Shown: positions 1 through 9,136, numbered from the stretch's first letter. The stretch is DNA of 64,000 nt from Aurantimonadaceae bacterium (GCA_947474855.1 CANJKV010000003.1:1-64000); one strand, 5' to 3'. Program-made: numbers and translations. The notes: generated by a model not told the origin, from the sequence alone.

Positions 1-1
1 A

Positions 2-163
2 CGCCCTCGCCGCCGTGCGCTGGGCGACCTGGCGCGAGAGGACTTTGGCGACATCGCCGCGCAGACAACCCCGTACGAAACCCCGCTTCCGACTGCCAAG
101 CCCCTGGGCCTACGCCCTCTGTCACGCCGCATGAATGGCCAAAGTCGAGTCAAGGGCACATGA
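2..163 (+). CDS. possible 3' end of a truncated gene
   Basis: Frame 2 is open from the left edge of the window to a TGA at 161-163, giving about 53 residues. The first third reads like ordinary coding sequence (ALGDLAREDFGDIAAQ), and the rest is low-complexity and Pro/Arg-rich. It could be the tail of a gene that starts outside the window. No family is recognised and the call is weak. Confidence 0.2.
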   Translation, partial: RPRRRALGDLAREDFGDIAAQTTPYETPLPTAKPLGLRPLSRRMNGQSRVKGT

Positions 164-284
164 CGCAAGGATGCCTCGCAAAATCACGACGTCGCGACGG
201 TTACACATGGAATTCGACCAGCACGCCGCTTGCTGCATTCTTTTTCTGTTTCGTATCCACATGCCCACGGACAGACGGAAACAG

Positions 285-542
285 ATGTCACTCGCCCATC
301 CCGACGTATCGCCGCTCGCGAGGCAGCTCCTGGCGCGGCTCGGCCGCTGCGGCCCTGCCGAGGACGATGTTGGCGAGCAACTTGCCGAAATGGGACCTTC
401 CGAGATGGAGGCCGTCGCGGAATTGATCGATCGACGCCTCTGCGTCGTCATCGTCGGATGGAAGGAACTGTTTTGGGTCCGCCTGACGGACAAGGGACGT
501 GCCGCAATCGATCGACGCTCCGAAGCAACAACTCAGGCCTGA
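285..542 (+). CDS. small hypothetical protein, winged-helix-like end
   Basis: This would encode an 85-residue protein starting at ATG 285; the frame is open further upstream, with ATGs at 261 and 135. The first half is helical (residues 8-40). The C-terminal part ends in VRLTDKGRAAI, which resembles the wing and last helix of small winged-helix regulators of the MarR/PadR type. There is no clear ribosome binding site, and the true start could be 261. It converges on the marR-like gene at 579-1058. The function is unknown; a DNA-binding role is only suggested by the tail motif. Confidence 0.45.
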   Translation: MSLAHPDVSPLARQLLARLGRCGPAEDDVGEQLAEMGPSEMEAVAELIDRRLCVVIVGWKELFWVRLTDKGRAAIDRRSEATTQA

Positions 543-578
543 GTAACTGAATGGCGTGCTTGACCGGCTTGCAGGGAC

Positions 579-1058
579 CTAGCGTAAGGGGGCCAACCGG
601 GCAGCCAGCACGTCGGCCAGCCTGTCGATGGACTGCCCTGTCGCGGCGAGACTTCCCTCCCTCGCCAAGGCGTCGGAGAGATCGCCTTCCAGTTCCGCCC
701 AGATGTTCCGGACACGCGCCAGCGCCTCCTTGCCCGAGGGCGTCAGCGCCACGCATGTTCGACGTGCATCCCCAGCATCCCGAACTCTGACAAGAAGCCC
801 ATGGTCCGCCAGCTTGTCGACCATCTTCGACGCTGTCGACGGCCGGATGTTGAGCCTCGCGGCAAGTTGCCCGACCGGAACGGGCGCTCCCGGTCCCAGC
901 GCATCGAGAAGCTGGTCCTGGCCCGCCATCACGCCGAGGGCGGAGAGCTTTATCTGCATCAACTGTCGGCAGGAGCGGCTCACGGCGATGAGCGCCGGCA
1001 GCAAGGCGGGCGCCTCGTCACTTTCCGCGACCGAAAAGGGCTGAACAAGGTCGGACAT
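579..1058 (-). CDS. MarR-family transcriptional regulator
   Basis: The product is 159 residues, the normal MarR length. Residues 57-105 form the winged helix-turn-helix: VGQLAARLNIRPSTASKMVD (62-81) contains the recognition helix, followed by the wing LLVRVRDAGDARR and LTPSGKEAL. The flanking helices would form the dimer interface. ATG at 1058 is chosen because the family homology begins close behind it. It is closely similar in its DNA-binding part to the broken MarR gene at 9248-9734, so the two look like paralogues. No ligand can be inferred. Targets are probably local, as is usual in this family, but no operator was identified. Confidence 0.85.
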   Translation of the reverse strand: MSDLVQPFSVAESDEAPALLPALIAVSRSCRQLMQIKLSALGVMAGQDQLLDALGPGAPVPVGQLAARLNIRPSTASKMVDKLADHGLLVRVRDAGDARRTCVALTPSGKEALARVRNIWAELEGDLSDALAREGSLAATGQSIDRLADVLAARLAPLR

Positions 1059-2054
1059 CCATGGCTCCGCTTCGAGGATCTCGACCAAAATCCTACCCGG
1101 CAGGCACCGATGGCGTCGGTCGGGGAGCCGATGGAATTCCAACGGTTGGCAACGGTCTACCTCCTCACGGTTGCGGCATGATCCCGAGTCAATCAGCCGC
1201 TTCATCCTTGTTCTTGCTGCCCCAGCCGCGACCGCGGGCACAAGCCGCGTCCGGGATACACCCGCTTGCGGTAACCAGGGCTCCGCAAAGGCGCCGCTCG
1301 CGGAGCCGGCCCCGTGCCCATCCGATAGGATGTGGGCACCATAATCATGCCAAACCGCGGCGAGGAGTTCACGCGAACAGGTGGTCGCGTGCCATGTCGC
1401 CCATCGATCGGAGCAGCCCTCCTCGGCGACAAGACTGCGGTTTGCCGAAACCAAGCCACCGCAAACGAGGTGACCCAAGTCGACTGCCACGTCCCCTTGC
1501 CTTTTCACGCCGTCGACATCGGGGCACCCTTCCGGCAGGAATGGGGCCGAACGGGCCCGATCCGGTTGCGTCACGGTTAACGCGGGGCGCTCCACCGCAC
1601 GACCGGTGACCGCAATCGATGATCGGCCAGCCTTCTCTCGTCCTCGATCGCCCGGTCAATCACTTCGGTCCCTTCCTGAAGGTTAACGAGGTGCTGGAGG
1701 TTGGTGGAGTCGGATGCGATGCGGACCGCACATTGGCGTCGTTGCTCCACCTAGCGGTGCGCTCGTTCGTCACCGGCACGTTGGCGCATGGTCGGAGACA
1801 CATCTTCGCGGGACGATGCTCAGCTTGAACCGCGGGGCACAGACCTGATGGACGCGAGCGCGTCGCGTCCGTCAGGTCGCGCTCGGCCTGATCAGGACGC
1901 AGGTGCATGGAGGTCTGCCCCCACCTAAACCGTCGGAGACAGGCTCGTGACAGCAATGGCGCGGCGTATGTTGCGACTCCTTGCGAACTGGATAATTGTG
2001 CATGAGTTCGAGTGTCCATCGGCAAGTCGGATGCCACAGGGTCAAGGTCACGAC
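1059..2054. other. gene-poor stretch
   Basis: These 996 bases between the MarR gene and the HWE kinase gene hold only frames of mixed composition without recognisable domains or good ribosome binding sites. No RNA gene or repeat is evident. The promoters of both flanking genes must lie at its two ends. Confidence 0.5.
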
Positions 2055-3275
2055 ATGTTGCCTGCGAGCGAACGGCAAGAACATGGTGCCCGAGAGTCAC
2101 GAGCGGACGCCCTGGGGTTGGATGCCGCCCCGGCGAGGGCTGTGGGCATGGCGGCCCTGGTGAGTTCCCTCGACTGGTCCGCGACGCCGCTCGGTCCGAT
2201 GGAGGCTTGGCCGGAGCGGCTCAAGCTCATGGTGGAGCAGGTGCTCGCCTGCCCGGTGGTGTCGGCGCTCGTGTGCGGTCCCGAGCGGATCCTGATCTAC
2301 AACGACGCGGCCGCCCGCAACTATGGCAACCGCCATCCCGGTGCCCTGGGTAAGCCCCTGCCCGAGACCTTCCCGGAAGGCTGGGCGAGCGTCGGCCCGC
2401 TCTACGAGCGCGCCTTTGCCGGCGAGAGCGTGCACGTTCCCGCGCAAGGGCTCGACGTCGACGGCGGCGGCAGGACCTCGACCTTCGACGCCGTGCTCAC
2501 GCCCGTGCACGACGGGGACGGCCGCATCGCATACGTCCACATGAACGGACGGGCGGTCCTTGAGCGTGACGGCAGGCGGGCGGAGACGCTCGAGATCCTC
2601 GTAACGGAACTTCGACACCGCGCACGCAACTCTTACACCCTGATCCAGTCGATCGCGAACGAGACCGCCCGGGAGTCGGGCGCGGCCGACGGGTTCCTGG
2701 CGAGCTTTTCCGAACGCTTGGCGAGCCTCGCCCGGGTTCAGGACTTGCTGAGCTTGCGCGACGACGAGAGCGTCAGCGTCCGCGACTTGGTGGAGCGCGA
2801 GCTCGAGGCGCTGGGTAGCGCCCGGGGCGAAGACCGGGTGGAGGTCGACGGGCCGTACGTCCCGCTGCGAAGGGGAGCGGTCGAGGCCCTTGCTCTCGTG
2901 GTCCATGAATTGGCGACCAACGCGAGGAAGTACGGTGCACTCGCGGACGGGGACGGGCGCCTGTCGGTGCGTTGGTCGGTTGCCGATCCCGACGGGAGGG
3001 AGCGCCTCCTTCGCATCGAGTGGACCGAGGGCGGCGGGAACGAGCGCGACCGTCGGGGCAGCGGGATGCGTGCGCCCGACGGAGGCGGCTACGGGCGCAA
3101 GCTGATTGAGCGGGCCCTCCCATCCATGCTCGGCGCCAGCACTCTCTACGAGATCGGCACCGGTGGCGTTCGCTGCGTCATGGAAATCCCCATCGCCGCA
3201 ACGGAAGCGGAAAATGGCGAGGAAAGGCCCGGCGCCGGCCCTGTCACGAACGAAGCTTCGGCCCAATCCGTTTGA
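2055..3275 (+). CDS. PAS-like/HWE-family sensor histidine kinase
   Basis: A cytoplasmic sensor kinase of 406 residues. The N-terminal half (about residues 35-175) is a PAS-like sensor: WSATPLGPMEAWPERLK is the usual start of this PAS subclass. The phosphoacceptor box ELRHRARNS has His188. The ATP-binding domain has HELATNARKYG (His284, Asn290) and the W-x-E motif (EWTE) that defines HWE kinases, with a glycine-rich lid near the end. ATG 2055 is preceded by AAGGT at a good distance; frames upstream of it are not kinase-like. There is no transmembrane segment, so it senses a cytoplasmic signal. HWE kinases in alphaproteobacteria often feed stand-alone receivers or the PhyR general stress pathway; the partner here is unknown. 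Confidence 0.85.
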   Translation: MLPASERQEHGARESRADALGLDAAPARAVGMAALVSSLDWSATPLGPMEAWPERLKLMVEQVLACPVVSALVCGPERILIYNDAAARNYGNRHPGALGKPLPETFPEGWASVGPLYERAFAGESVHVPAQGLDVDGGGRTSTFDAVLTPVHDGDGRIAYVHMNGRAVLERDGRRAETLEILVTELRHRARNSYTLIQSIANETARESGAADGFLASFSERLASLARVQDLLSLRDDESVSVRDLVERELEALGSARGEDRVEVDGPYVPLRRGAVEALALVVHELATNARKYGALADGDGRLSVRWSVADPDGRERLLRIEWTEGGGNERDRRGSGMRAPDGGGYGRKLIERALPSMLGASTLYEIGTGGVRCVMEIPIAATEAENGEERPGAGPVTNEASAQSV

Positions 3276-3519
3276 TCCCGCCAGTTGGAACCTCCTGGCC
3301 ATCCCGTTGGCATGGGAGGATCGCACGGAATGCGATCGTCAATCGAAGAGCGGCGAACGACCACGCCTCGGATGGAAGCACCCAGCCCACCGGAACGGAG
3401 TCTGACTGAAATCCCGCCCCAGCCGGGGGGTGCCAGAGCCGCCGTCCCGGTCCAAGGTCCGGCGGAAGCTGCACGCGGCCCCATCGCTCGAATGTCCGGG
3501 CACGGGTCGTGTCCCCGGC

Positions 3520-4053
3520 CTATCCCGTGAAAGCTGTTCGTCCGCTCGGACCTCGGCCGCACGCCTCGAGCCGGAGAGCCGCCTCGAGCCGCGCGCGGTC
3601 GGCCGGCGTGAAGCGGGCACGCGCCTCGGGGAGCAACACCTCCAGGTCGAGCGCGTGGTGCCGCCTCAGGGCGACGAAGAGGGACCGAAGCTGGTAGGCG
3701 AGCGTGTCCGAGCCGACGCCGCCTTTCGCCTCTGAGAACCGAAGCAACGCATCCGCCAACTCGGTTGCGGCGTCGACGTCCTCGAGATGCTCGCAGCGCA
3801 TGCGCTCGAGGGTCGCCTTGAAGGGCGAGCCCTGCGGCAGACGGCCGGCAAGCGGTGTCAGGAGGCATCGCTCCTCAACTGAATGCAGGAGGGCGAGGGT
3901 CGACGGGAGCTCGCGCGCGAGCACGCGGCACTCCTCCGGACTCGATCTTGGCAGCGCATCCGCGATCGCCTCCAGCCGGTCGGCAAGCCGGGTCTGCGCG
4001 ACCATGAGATCGGCGATGGCTTCCAATTCCTCGAATCCTTCGCGAAGGTCCAT
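3520..4053 (-). CDS. hemerythrin-like HHE domain protein
   Basis: A helical protein of 177 residues with the spacing of a hemerythrin-like di-iron bundle: His57 and Glu61 (LLHSVEE), His89/Glu91 (CEHLED), and His132-His133 with Glu138 (RRHHALDLEVLLPE). The family binds O2 or NO, or protects iron centres. The start follows a GGAG a few bases upstream. A perfect Fnr-type box (4121-4134) lies 67 bases before the start codon with a TATGGC -10-like element 23 bases beyond the box, so oxygen-controlled transcription by the neighbouring Fnr is likely. Individual iron ligands are assigned by pattern only. Confidence 0.75.
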   Translation of the reverse strand: MDLREGFEELEAIADLMVAQTRLADRLEAIADALPRSSPEECRVLARELPSTLALLHSVEERCLLTPLAGRLPQGSPFKATLERMRCEHLEDVDAATELADALLRFSEAKGGVGSDTLAYQLRSLFVALRRHHALDLEVLLPEARARFTPADRARLEAALRLEACGRGPSGRTAFTG

Positions 4054-4120
4054 GGCTTTTCTCCGCTCGGGCAGCAGCGCCCCGGGCGCTCGCCATACCC
4101 CGGGGAACGGCAGCGACGCC

Positions 4121-4134
4121 TTGACCACGGTCAA
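4121..4134 (-). promoter_or_regulatory. Fnr/FixK-type box upstream of the hemerythrin-like gene
   Basis: TTGACCACGGTCAA matches the Fnr/FixK consensus TTGAY-N4-RTCAA in all ten positions. Read on the minus strand it is followed after 23 bases by TATGGC, which places the box near -41.5, the class II activator position. The fnr gene itself ends at 4188, just upstream. Confidence 0.8.
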
Positions 4135-4187
4135 GCGTCGGGTACTCGGCGGGGGCGTTCCCCGCGAGCATCCCTCGCGTCCGGGTT

Positions 4188-4922
4188 TCAGCCGCCGGCG
4201 GCTTGGTCGAGGCGCGTCTGTGACAGGATGCGCAACGATGCCGCGTTGGCGAAGTCGACGATCTTCGCCTTGCGAAGCTCCGTCATCTTGCGGGAGACCG
4301 TCTCGATGGTCAGCCCCAGGAAGTCCGCCATCTCGCCCCGGCTCAGCGGCAGGGGGATCTCGCCCGGTTCTCCCGGGGATCCCACCGGTCTCGCGTGCCG
4401 CACGACCATATTGATGTAGGTCGCCACCCGCTCGAGCGCCGTCTTGCGCGCGAGCGTCACGAGGAGGTCCCGCGTCTCGTCGAGCTGGCTCAGCGCCTGC
4501 GAGAGCACGCGGCGCTCGAAGGCCTGGTTCGCGGTTAGGACGCCCTCGAAGGCCGAGCGCGGGATCGTGCAGACGCGCACGGGACCGGCGGCAGTCGCCT
4601 CGATGGCGTCGTCCCCCGCGATGGGACGGCCAACGAGGGTCGGCGCGAACTGAAGGCCGACGATCTGCTGGCGCCCGTCGGGCAGGCGCTTGGCCAGGCT
4701 GACGACGCCGGACAGGATGTTGGAGACGCTCTCGGACTCTCCGGCAGCGCGCCCGACATGCTCGCCGGGCCGGATCACCCGGCGATCCGACACGCGCGAG
4801 AGCGAGACGAGCTGGTCGCCGGCCAACGCGCCGCACACGCCGCGCGCCCGCGCCTCGCAGCCGACGCAGGCGATTGGCTCGCCGCAGATGCCGGACCTTT
4901 CGATCGACCGAAGTGCCTGCAT
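4188..4922 (-). CDS. fnr: Crp/Fnr-family oxygen sensor (FnrL/FnrN type)
   Basis: A transcription factor of 244 residues. The N-terminal cysteines Cys19-X2-Cys22-X7-Cys30 plus the central Cys118 match the [4Fe-4S] ligands of FnrL/FnrN proteins; Cys13 is extra. Residues 35-150 form the cyclic-nucleotide-like beta roll and the dimerisation helix. The C-terminal helix-turn-helix contains ETVSRK (207-212), the Fnr/FixK recognition helix that reads TTGAT half-sites. Loss of the cluster in oxygen should stop DNA binding. The gene sits between an oxygen-binding protein gene and a transporter, and near-consensus boxes occur at 4121, 8826, 12150 and 14537, so it probably controls this block. No clear autoregulatory box was seen upstream. 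Confidence 0.88.
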   Translation of the reverse strand: MQALRSIERSGICGEPIACVGCEARARGVCGALAGDQLVSLSRVSDRRVIRPGEHVGRAAGESESVSNILSGVVSLAKRLPDGRQQIVGLQFAPTLVGRPIAGDDAIEATAAGPVRVCTIPRSAFEGVLTANQAFERRVLSQALSQLDETRDLLVTLARKTALERVATYINMVVRHARPVGSPGEPGEIPLPLSRGEMADFLGLTIETVSRKMTELRKAKIVDFANAASLRILSQTRLDQAAGG

Positions 4923-5424
4923 GGTTTCGTTGTCCAGGGTCGTGGGCGGTCTGCCGCCCGATCAAGGCAGGCGCGTCGATGCGGAGACTACGGAGGGTCC
5001 GGGGCGCCTGCGGTTCCCTTTACCATCCCGGCCGGGACGGGAACAAGCGGGGAGACATGCAAGCGCCCGTCCGCAGCGATGCATCGAGCGCCGGCATCGG
5101 CATTGGTGTTGGCATTGGAAATGCACGCCGAACTGATCCGGATGGACCCAGGAAAGGGGCCTCGGAGATCGAGTGCGTGGATCGTGGCCCGCTTGGCGTT
5201 CGAGCGCCGGAGCGTCGGCATCGTCGAACGCTTTCCGGAAGCCTTTGTCCCCGCGCCCGGGGAACCGGCCACAACTCCCGGGCAGCCACGAACGCTAACC
5301 GGAGCTCTTACGGCGAAGCTTCGCTGCATCATCCCGCGGGTGCTTTCCACGCGAGATCGTGCCCCTCCCTCGCCCGGAGCCGGCCGGAGCGCTAGGACGA
5401 GCCCGACACGACCGAGGTGCAGCC
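4923..5424. other. intergenic region, fnr and kef promoters
   Basis: This 502-base divergent region between fnr and the Kef-type gene has no convincing gene. A short tandem GGCATTGG repetition is present near 5097-5120. No Fnr box with both half-sites was found. Confidence 0.45.
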
Positions 5425-7119
5425 ATGCCGTCCCCCACTCCCCATGCCGATTCCATCCTGTCAGACATCCTGATCTTCCTGTCGGCCGCGGTGATCGTCG
5501 TTCCGCTCTTCCGCGGCATGCGCACCAGTCCCGTCATCGGCTATCTGCTCGCCGGGGTCGTCCTCGGTCCCAACGCACTCACACTGATCGGCAACGCGGA
5601 GGGCGCCCATCGCCTCGCCGAGTTCGGCATCGTCTTCATGCTCTTCGCCATTGGGCTGGAGATGACGATGGAGCGCCTGAAAACCATGGCGCGTTACATA
5701 TTCGGCCTTGGCCTCGCGCAGGTCGCCGTAACGGGGACGCTGCTGGGCGGCGTGGCGATGCTGGCCGGCGCAGCGATGCCGACGGCGGCGGTTCTCGGAG
5801 GCGCGCTGGCCCTGTCTTCGACGGCCTTCGTCCTGCAGATCCTATCCGAGCGGGGCGAGCTGGCGAGCCGCACCGGGCGCGTGATCCTGTCGGTGCTGCT
5901 TCTCCAGGATCTCGCCTCCGTTCCCGGTCTCGCGCTCGTCGCGGCCCTGGGCTCGCCGCCCGAGGAACTCGCTCCGGCGCTCCTCGCCGCCGGGACGAAG
6001 GCCATCGCGGCGATGCTGGTCATATTGGCCGCGGGTCGCCTGCTGCTCCGGCCTCTCCTGCGCATGGTCGCCGGCGCGCGCAGCCCCGAGCTCTTCGCCG
6101 CGGCCACGCTGCTCGTCGTCCTCGGCACGGCCTTCGCGACATCACAGGCCGGGCTGCCAATGGCGCTCGGCGCCTTCCTGTCGGGTCTGATGCTGGCGGG
6201 CACCGAGTACCGCCATCAAGTGGAGGCCGACATCCGGCCCGTGCGCGGGATCCTTCTCGGCCTCTTCTTCATGTCGGTCGGCATGCTGATCGACCCCGCT
6301 TTCGTTCTCGCCCGGCTGCCGGAGATCCTAGGCCTCGCTGCCGGGCTGATCGCTGTGAAGGCGCTCGTCCTCGCGCTGCTGGCAAGGCTTTCGGGCCTTG
6401 CCCTGCCGCAGGCCGCCCATGTCGGCCTGCACCTGGCGCAGGGCGGCGAATTCGCCTTTGTGCTACTCGCCATCGCCACCCAGCAAGGTGTCGTGACCTT
6501 CGAGGGCAGCCAGCTTCTCATCGCCGTCGTCGCCTTCAGCATGGCGGCGACGCCCCTCCTCGCATCGGCGGGCCGGCGCGCGGCGCACGCCCTCGAGCGC
6601 CGCGCGCAAGGGCACCGGCCGATCGCCGCCGCGATCGACCCGGCCGGCGGGATCGTCCTCGTCGCCGGCTTCGGGCGCGTGGGCCGTACGGTGGCGGCAA
6701 TGCTGGACGCGCGGGGCGAGGCGTGGGTCGGCCTCGACCATGACGCGGCCATGGTCGCGCGCGCACGCCGCGAAGGGCAGCCGGTGGTCTATGGCGACGC
6801 TTCGCGGGAAGCCGTTCTTCATGCCCTCGGCAGCGGCCGTTTCTCAGCCGCCATCCTGACCATGGACGATCCGTCCGGTTCGCTCTCGATCGTCTCGACC
6901 CTGCGGCGCGAGCGACCGGACCTCGTCATCGTGGCGCGCGCGCACGATGCTGCCCACAGGGCCGCGCTTCTTCGCGCGGGAGCCAATGAGGCGGTCGTCG
7001 AACTCCTGGAGGCTTCGATCATCCTCGGCAGCGCCCTCCTGCACCGAACCGGCGCATCCGGCGACGAGGTCCGGTTGATCGCCGCTCGCCTGCGCGAGAG
7101 CGCCACCGATCTGGCCTGA
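5425..7119 (+). CDS. Kef-type monovalent cation/H+ antiporter (CPA2)
   Basis: A membrane protein of 564 residues. Residues 10-385 carry about twelve hydrophobic helices of the Na_H_exchanger fold, with the CPA2 signatures GLEMTMERLK, ALSSTAFVLQIL and LLLQDLASVP. Residues 408-530 form a cytoplasmic TrkA-N (RCK) Rossmann domain with GFGRVG (415-420) and the acidic GLDHD that binds NAD(H). The family exports K+ in exchange for H+ and is gated by nucleotide or glutathione adducts; no kefF/kefG-like partner is next to it. ATG 5425 is preceded by GAGGTG. It converges on the tandem Usp gene and shares a stem with it at 7116-7161. Confidence 0.9.
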   Translation: MPSPTPHADSILSDILIFLSAAVIVVPLFRGMRTSPVIGYLLAGVVLGPNALTLIGNAEGAHRLAEFGIVFMLFAIGLEMTMERLKTMARYIFGLGLAQVAVTGTLLGGVAMLAGAAMPTAAVLGGALALSSTAFVLQILSERGELASRTGRVILSVLLLQDLASVPGLALVAALGSPPEELAPALLAAGTKAIAAMLVILAAGRLLLRPLLRMVAGARSPELFAAATLLVVLGTAFATSQAGLPMALGAFLSGLMLAGTEYRHQVEADIRPVRGILLGLFFMSVGMLIDPAFVLARLPEILGLAAGLIAVKALVLALLARLSGLALPQAAHVGLHLAQGGEFAFVLLAIATQQGVVTFEGSQLLIAVVAFSMAATPLLASAGRRAAHALERRAQGHRPIAAAIDPAGGIVLVAGFGRVGRTVAAMLDARGEAWVGLDHDAAMVARARREGQPVVYGDASREAVLHALGSGRFSAAILTMDDPSGSLSIVSTLRRERPDLVIVARAHDAAHRAALLRAGANEAVVELLEASIILGSALLHRTGASGDEVRLIAARLRESATDLA

Positions 7120-7161
7120 CGCTCCCGCTCCGCCGCCGCGCCGGTCGGCTCGGAGCGTCAG
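7116..7161. terminator. shared hairpin between convergent genes
   Basis: CTGACGCTCC (7116-7125) pairs perfectly with GGAGCGTCAG (7152-7161) around a GC-rich 26-base loop. Both stop codons, TGA of the antiporter gene and TGA of the Usp gene, are inside the arms. There is no U-tract, so it is either a bidirectional transcript-end hairpin or an mRNA-stabilising end. Confidence 0.5.
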
Positions 7162-8006
7162 TGCGCGAGCAGCAGCGGGACGGGGCAGCGGTCGAGAAGG
7201 GCGGTCGTGACACCGCCGAGCACGGCCTGCTGAAGCCTGGAATGGGCGTAGGCGCCCATGACGATCATGTCGGATCCTGCCTCACCGGCGTGATCGCGCA
7301 GCGTTTCGGCGACGTCGCGATGCGGCGCGGTGAGGATGGTCTGCTGCGTCACCACGCCGTGATGGTCGAGATAGGTCGCCAGTCTCTCGCCCGGAGCGAT
7401 GTCGGACACGTCCTTCTCGCCCCGCACGGTGACGATCTCGACCCGTTCGGCCGTCCGCAAGATGGGCAGCGCCTCGCGCACCGCCCGCGCGGCCGGAACG
7501 CTTCCGTCCCAAGCCACCAGGACGTTGCGCGGCATGCCCGGCGCCGGCGCTGCCGGCACCCGGATCAGCGGCCGTCCCGTGCGGAATAGGAAGGCCTCCA
7601 CGACTTCCCGCTCCTCGCGCAGGGCGCTCGCTCCGGCATCCATGACGATGACGTCCTGGAGCTGGGCGCGAAGCGCCGCGCGCCCGAGAAGCGCGAGGAA
7701 GTCGAGGGAGATCAGCTGCTTCTCCACCGAGATGCCGGCATCCGAGATCGCGTCGGCTGCGAGTCTCAGACTCGCCTCGGCGCCCTCCTCCAGCCGCTTG
7801 GTCTCGGCCGTCAGGAGCTGGCGTGGCATGTCGGTCAGGAGGCTGTAGGGCACCCAGGCCGCCAGCGGCAGGAGGAAGTCGACGCTGACGAAGCCGGAGA
7901 AGCGCTGCGCCATGTCGATCGCGAACTTCGTGGCGGGGCTCGGCGAACCTCGGGCCTCGACTTCCGGCAGGAGCGGGAGGAGGATGTTCTTGTAACCGTG
8001 CGACAT
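7158..8006 (-). CDS. tandem-domain universal stress protein
   Basis: A protein of 282 residues with two Usp domains. The first (about 5-145) lacks a clean nucleotide-binding signature. The second (from about 150, RNVLVAWDGSVPAARAV) ends with MGAYAHSRLQQAVLGGVTTA, close to the ATP-binding pattern Gx2Gx9G(S/T). Tandem Usp proteins are typical of low-oxygen regulons in alphaproteobacteria. The next gene upstream on the same strand is a single-domain Usp, 101 bases away, so the two may share a transcript driven by the Fnr box at 8826-8839. ATG 8006 follows a GAGAG sequence. Confidence 0.85.
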   Translation of the reverse strand: MSHGYKNILLPLLPEVEARGSPSPATKFAIDMAQRFSGFVSVDFLLPLAAWVPYSLLTDMPRQLLTAETKRLEEGAEASLRLAADAISDAGISVEKQLISLDFLALLGRAALRAQLQDVIVMDAGASALREEREVVEAFLFRTGRPLIRVPAAPAPGMPRNVLVAWDGSVPAARAVREALPILRTAERVEIVTVRGEKDVSDIAPGERLATYLDHHGVVTQQTILTAPHRDVAETLRDHAGEAGSDMIVMGAYAHSRLQQAVLGGVTTALLDRCPVPLLLAH

Positions 8007-8107
8007 GATGTTGTCTCTCACTCTTGGTCCGAGATGCCGATCTCCGGTGGATCGGGATCTGTTCGAAGCACGCTCCGCTCGGCTGATGATCTTGCCGTTC
8101 CCGGGTC

Positions 8108-8557
8108 TCAGCGGATGACGAGCACCGGAACGGGGCTGGTGACCAGGACCTCCGAGGCCGCGCTCCCCAGGATCAGGCGTTGCAGTCCGCGGCGGCCGTT
8201 GGAGGCGACGACGATGAGGTCGCAGCCTTCCCTCCGTGCCGTGTCGACGATGCCCGAGGCGGGTTCCGCGTCGGCCACGTGGACGATTCCCGCCTCGAGA
8301 TCCGCCTCGGCCGCCAAGCGCCGGGCCTCGGTCAGCACCTGCTCGGCAGCCTGCTTGTTGACCTGCCTGAACCGGGCGATGTCCTCTGCCGCCACTCCCC
8401 ACCCCGCCTCTGTCCCGGCTGCCAGAAACGGGAACGGCTCCGTCACCGTGACGAGGGTGAGCCGCGCCCCGAGTGCCTTGGCCAGGCGGACGGCGTGCGT
8501 CACGCCTCGGGACGCGAGGTCCGATCCGTCCGTTGCTGCGAGGATATGGGCGTACAT
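8108..8557 (-). CDS. universal stress protein, single domain
   Basis: A 149-residue UspA-like protein. It starts YAHILAATDGSDLASRGV, the first strand and nucleotide loop, and ends SNGRRGLQRLILGSAASEVL, which fits the ATP-binding motif Gx2Gx9GS. Proteins of this class are small cytoplasmic alpha/beta dimers induced by stress or low oxygen. It is the first gene of a likely two-gene unit with the tandem Usp gene. A perfect Fnr box lies about 270 bases upstream with a -10-like TTATGG, predicting a leader of roughly 230 bases. Confidence 0.88.
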   Translation of the reverse strand: MYAHILAATDGSDLASRGVTHAVRLAKALGARLTLVTVTEPFPFLAAGTEAGWGVAAEDIARFRQVNKQAAEQVLTEARRLAAEADLEAGIVHVADAEPASGIVDTARREGCDLIVVASNGRRGLQRLILGSAASEVLVTSPVPVLVIR

Positions 8558-8825
8558 GGTCGCTCTCCTGATGACCGTGCGGTGCCGGCTCTCCTTTGGG
8601 AACGCTCGATCGAACCAAGGGGACCATCACCGCGCGAGGTGCGGTTCCGGGCGGTCAGGCCCGGGATCGTGTTGCGTGCGGCCGAGTCGGATCCTTCGGG
8701 TGGAAGCCCACGTCGAAGCGTTCGGGAAAACGATGACCGTTTCGCCTTGCTGCCTTTTCGGCGACGAGAGCACCGGTTGCCGCCTGCTGACGGGGGATCC
8801 ATAAGCCCCGGCCGCGCGGAGCGCC

Positions 8826-8839
8826 TTGATCGGGATCAA
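8826..8839 (-). promoter_or_regulatory. perfect Fnr box upstream of the usp genes
   Basis: TTGATCGGGATCAA is the exact Fnr consensus. On the minus strand TTATGG starts 21 bases after the box, the class II spacing, while the plus-strand side has no convincing -10. It therefore probably drives the usp genes with a start near 8785. Confidence 0.8.
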
Positions 8840-9092
8840 GGGCAGGGCGCTTTGTCGTCCGGTCGAACGTCCGAGCAAGAAGCGGCTCGTCCATGCACCA
8901 GCGGTGACCGCGAGGGCGAAGTCGCACCGGGTCCGTTTCCGCCTCTTGGGCGCGGGCCCGAGCGCGATGTTTTCCGTGGGAGCCGGGTTCATGTGTGCCG
9001 GCGCCGCTTCGCGTTCGCCCGCGCCCGGTGGGTGAGGGACGCGCGGGATCCACGCCTTGCGAACCTGCATCGGCGGGGCGGAGCGGCCCCTT

Positions 9093-9136
9093 CACGGTGA
9101 CCGCCGCTCCCAGGCCGGGTACCGGCGGTCACCGTG
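9093..9136. repeat. 14-bp perfect inverted repeat
   Basis: CACGGTGACCGCCG (9093-9106) pairs without mismatch with CGGCGGTCACCGTG (9123-9136) across a 16-base loop. It lies just beyond the end of the broken MarR gene. There is no U-tract on either strand; a transcript-end hairpin or a protein-binding palindrome are both possible. Confidence 0.6.

Noticed and set aside
5000-5400. Open frames on both strands between fnr and the Kef-type gene
   Set aside because: They lack ribosome binding sites and domains, and their composition is that of shadow frames in GC-rich DNA.
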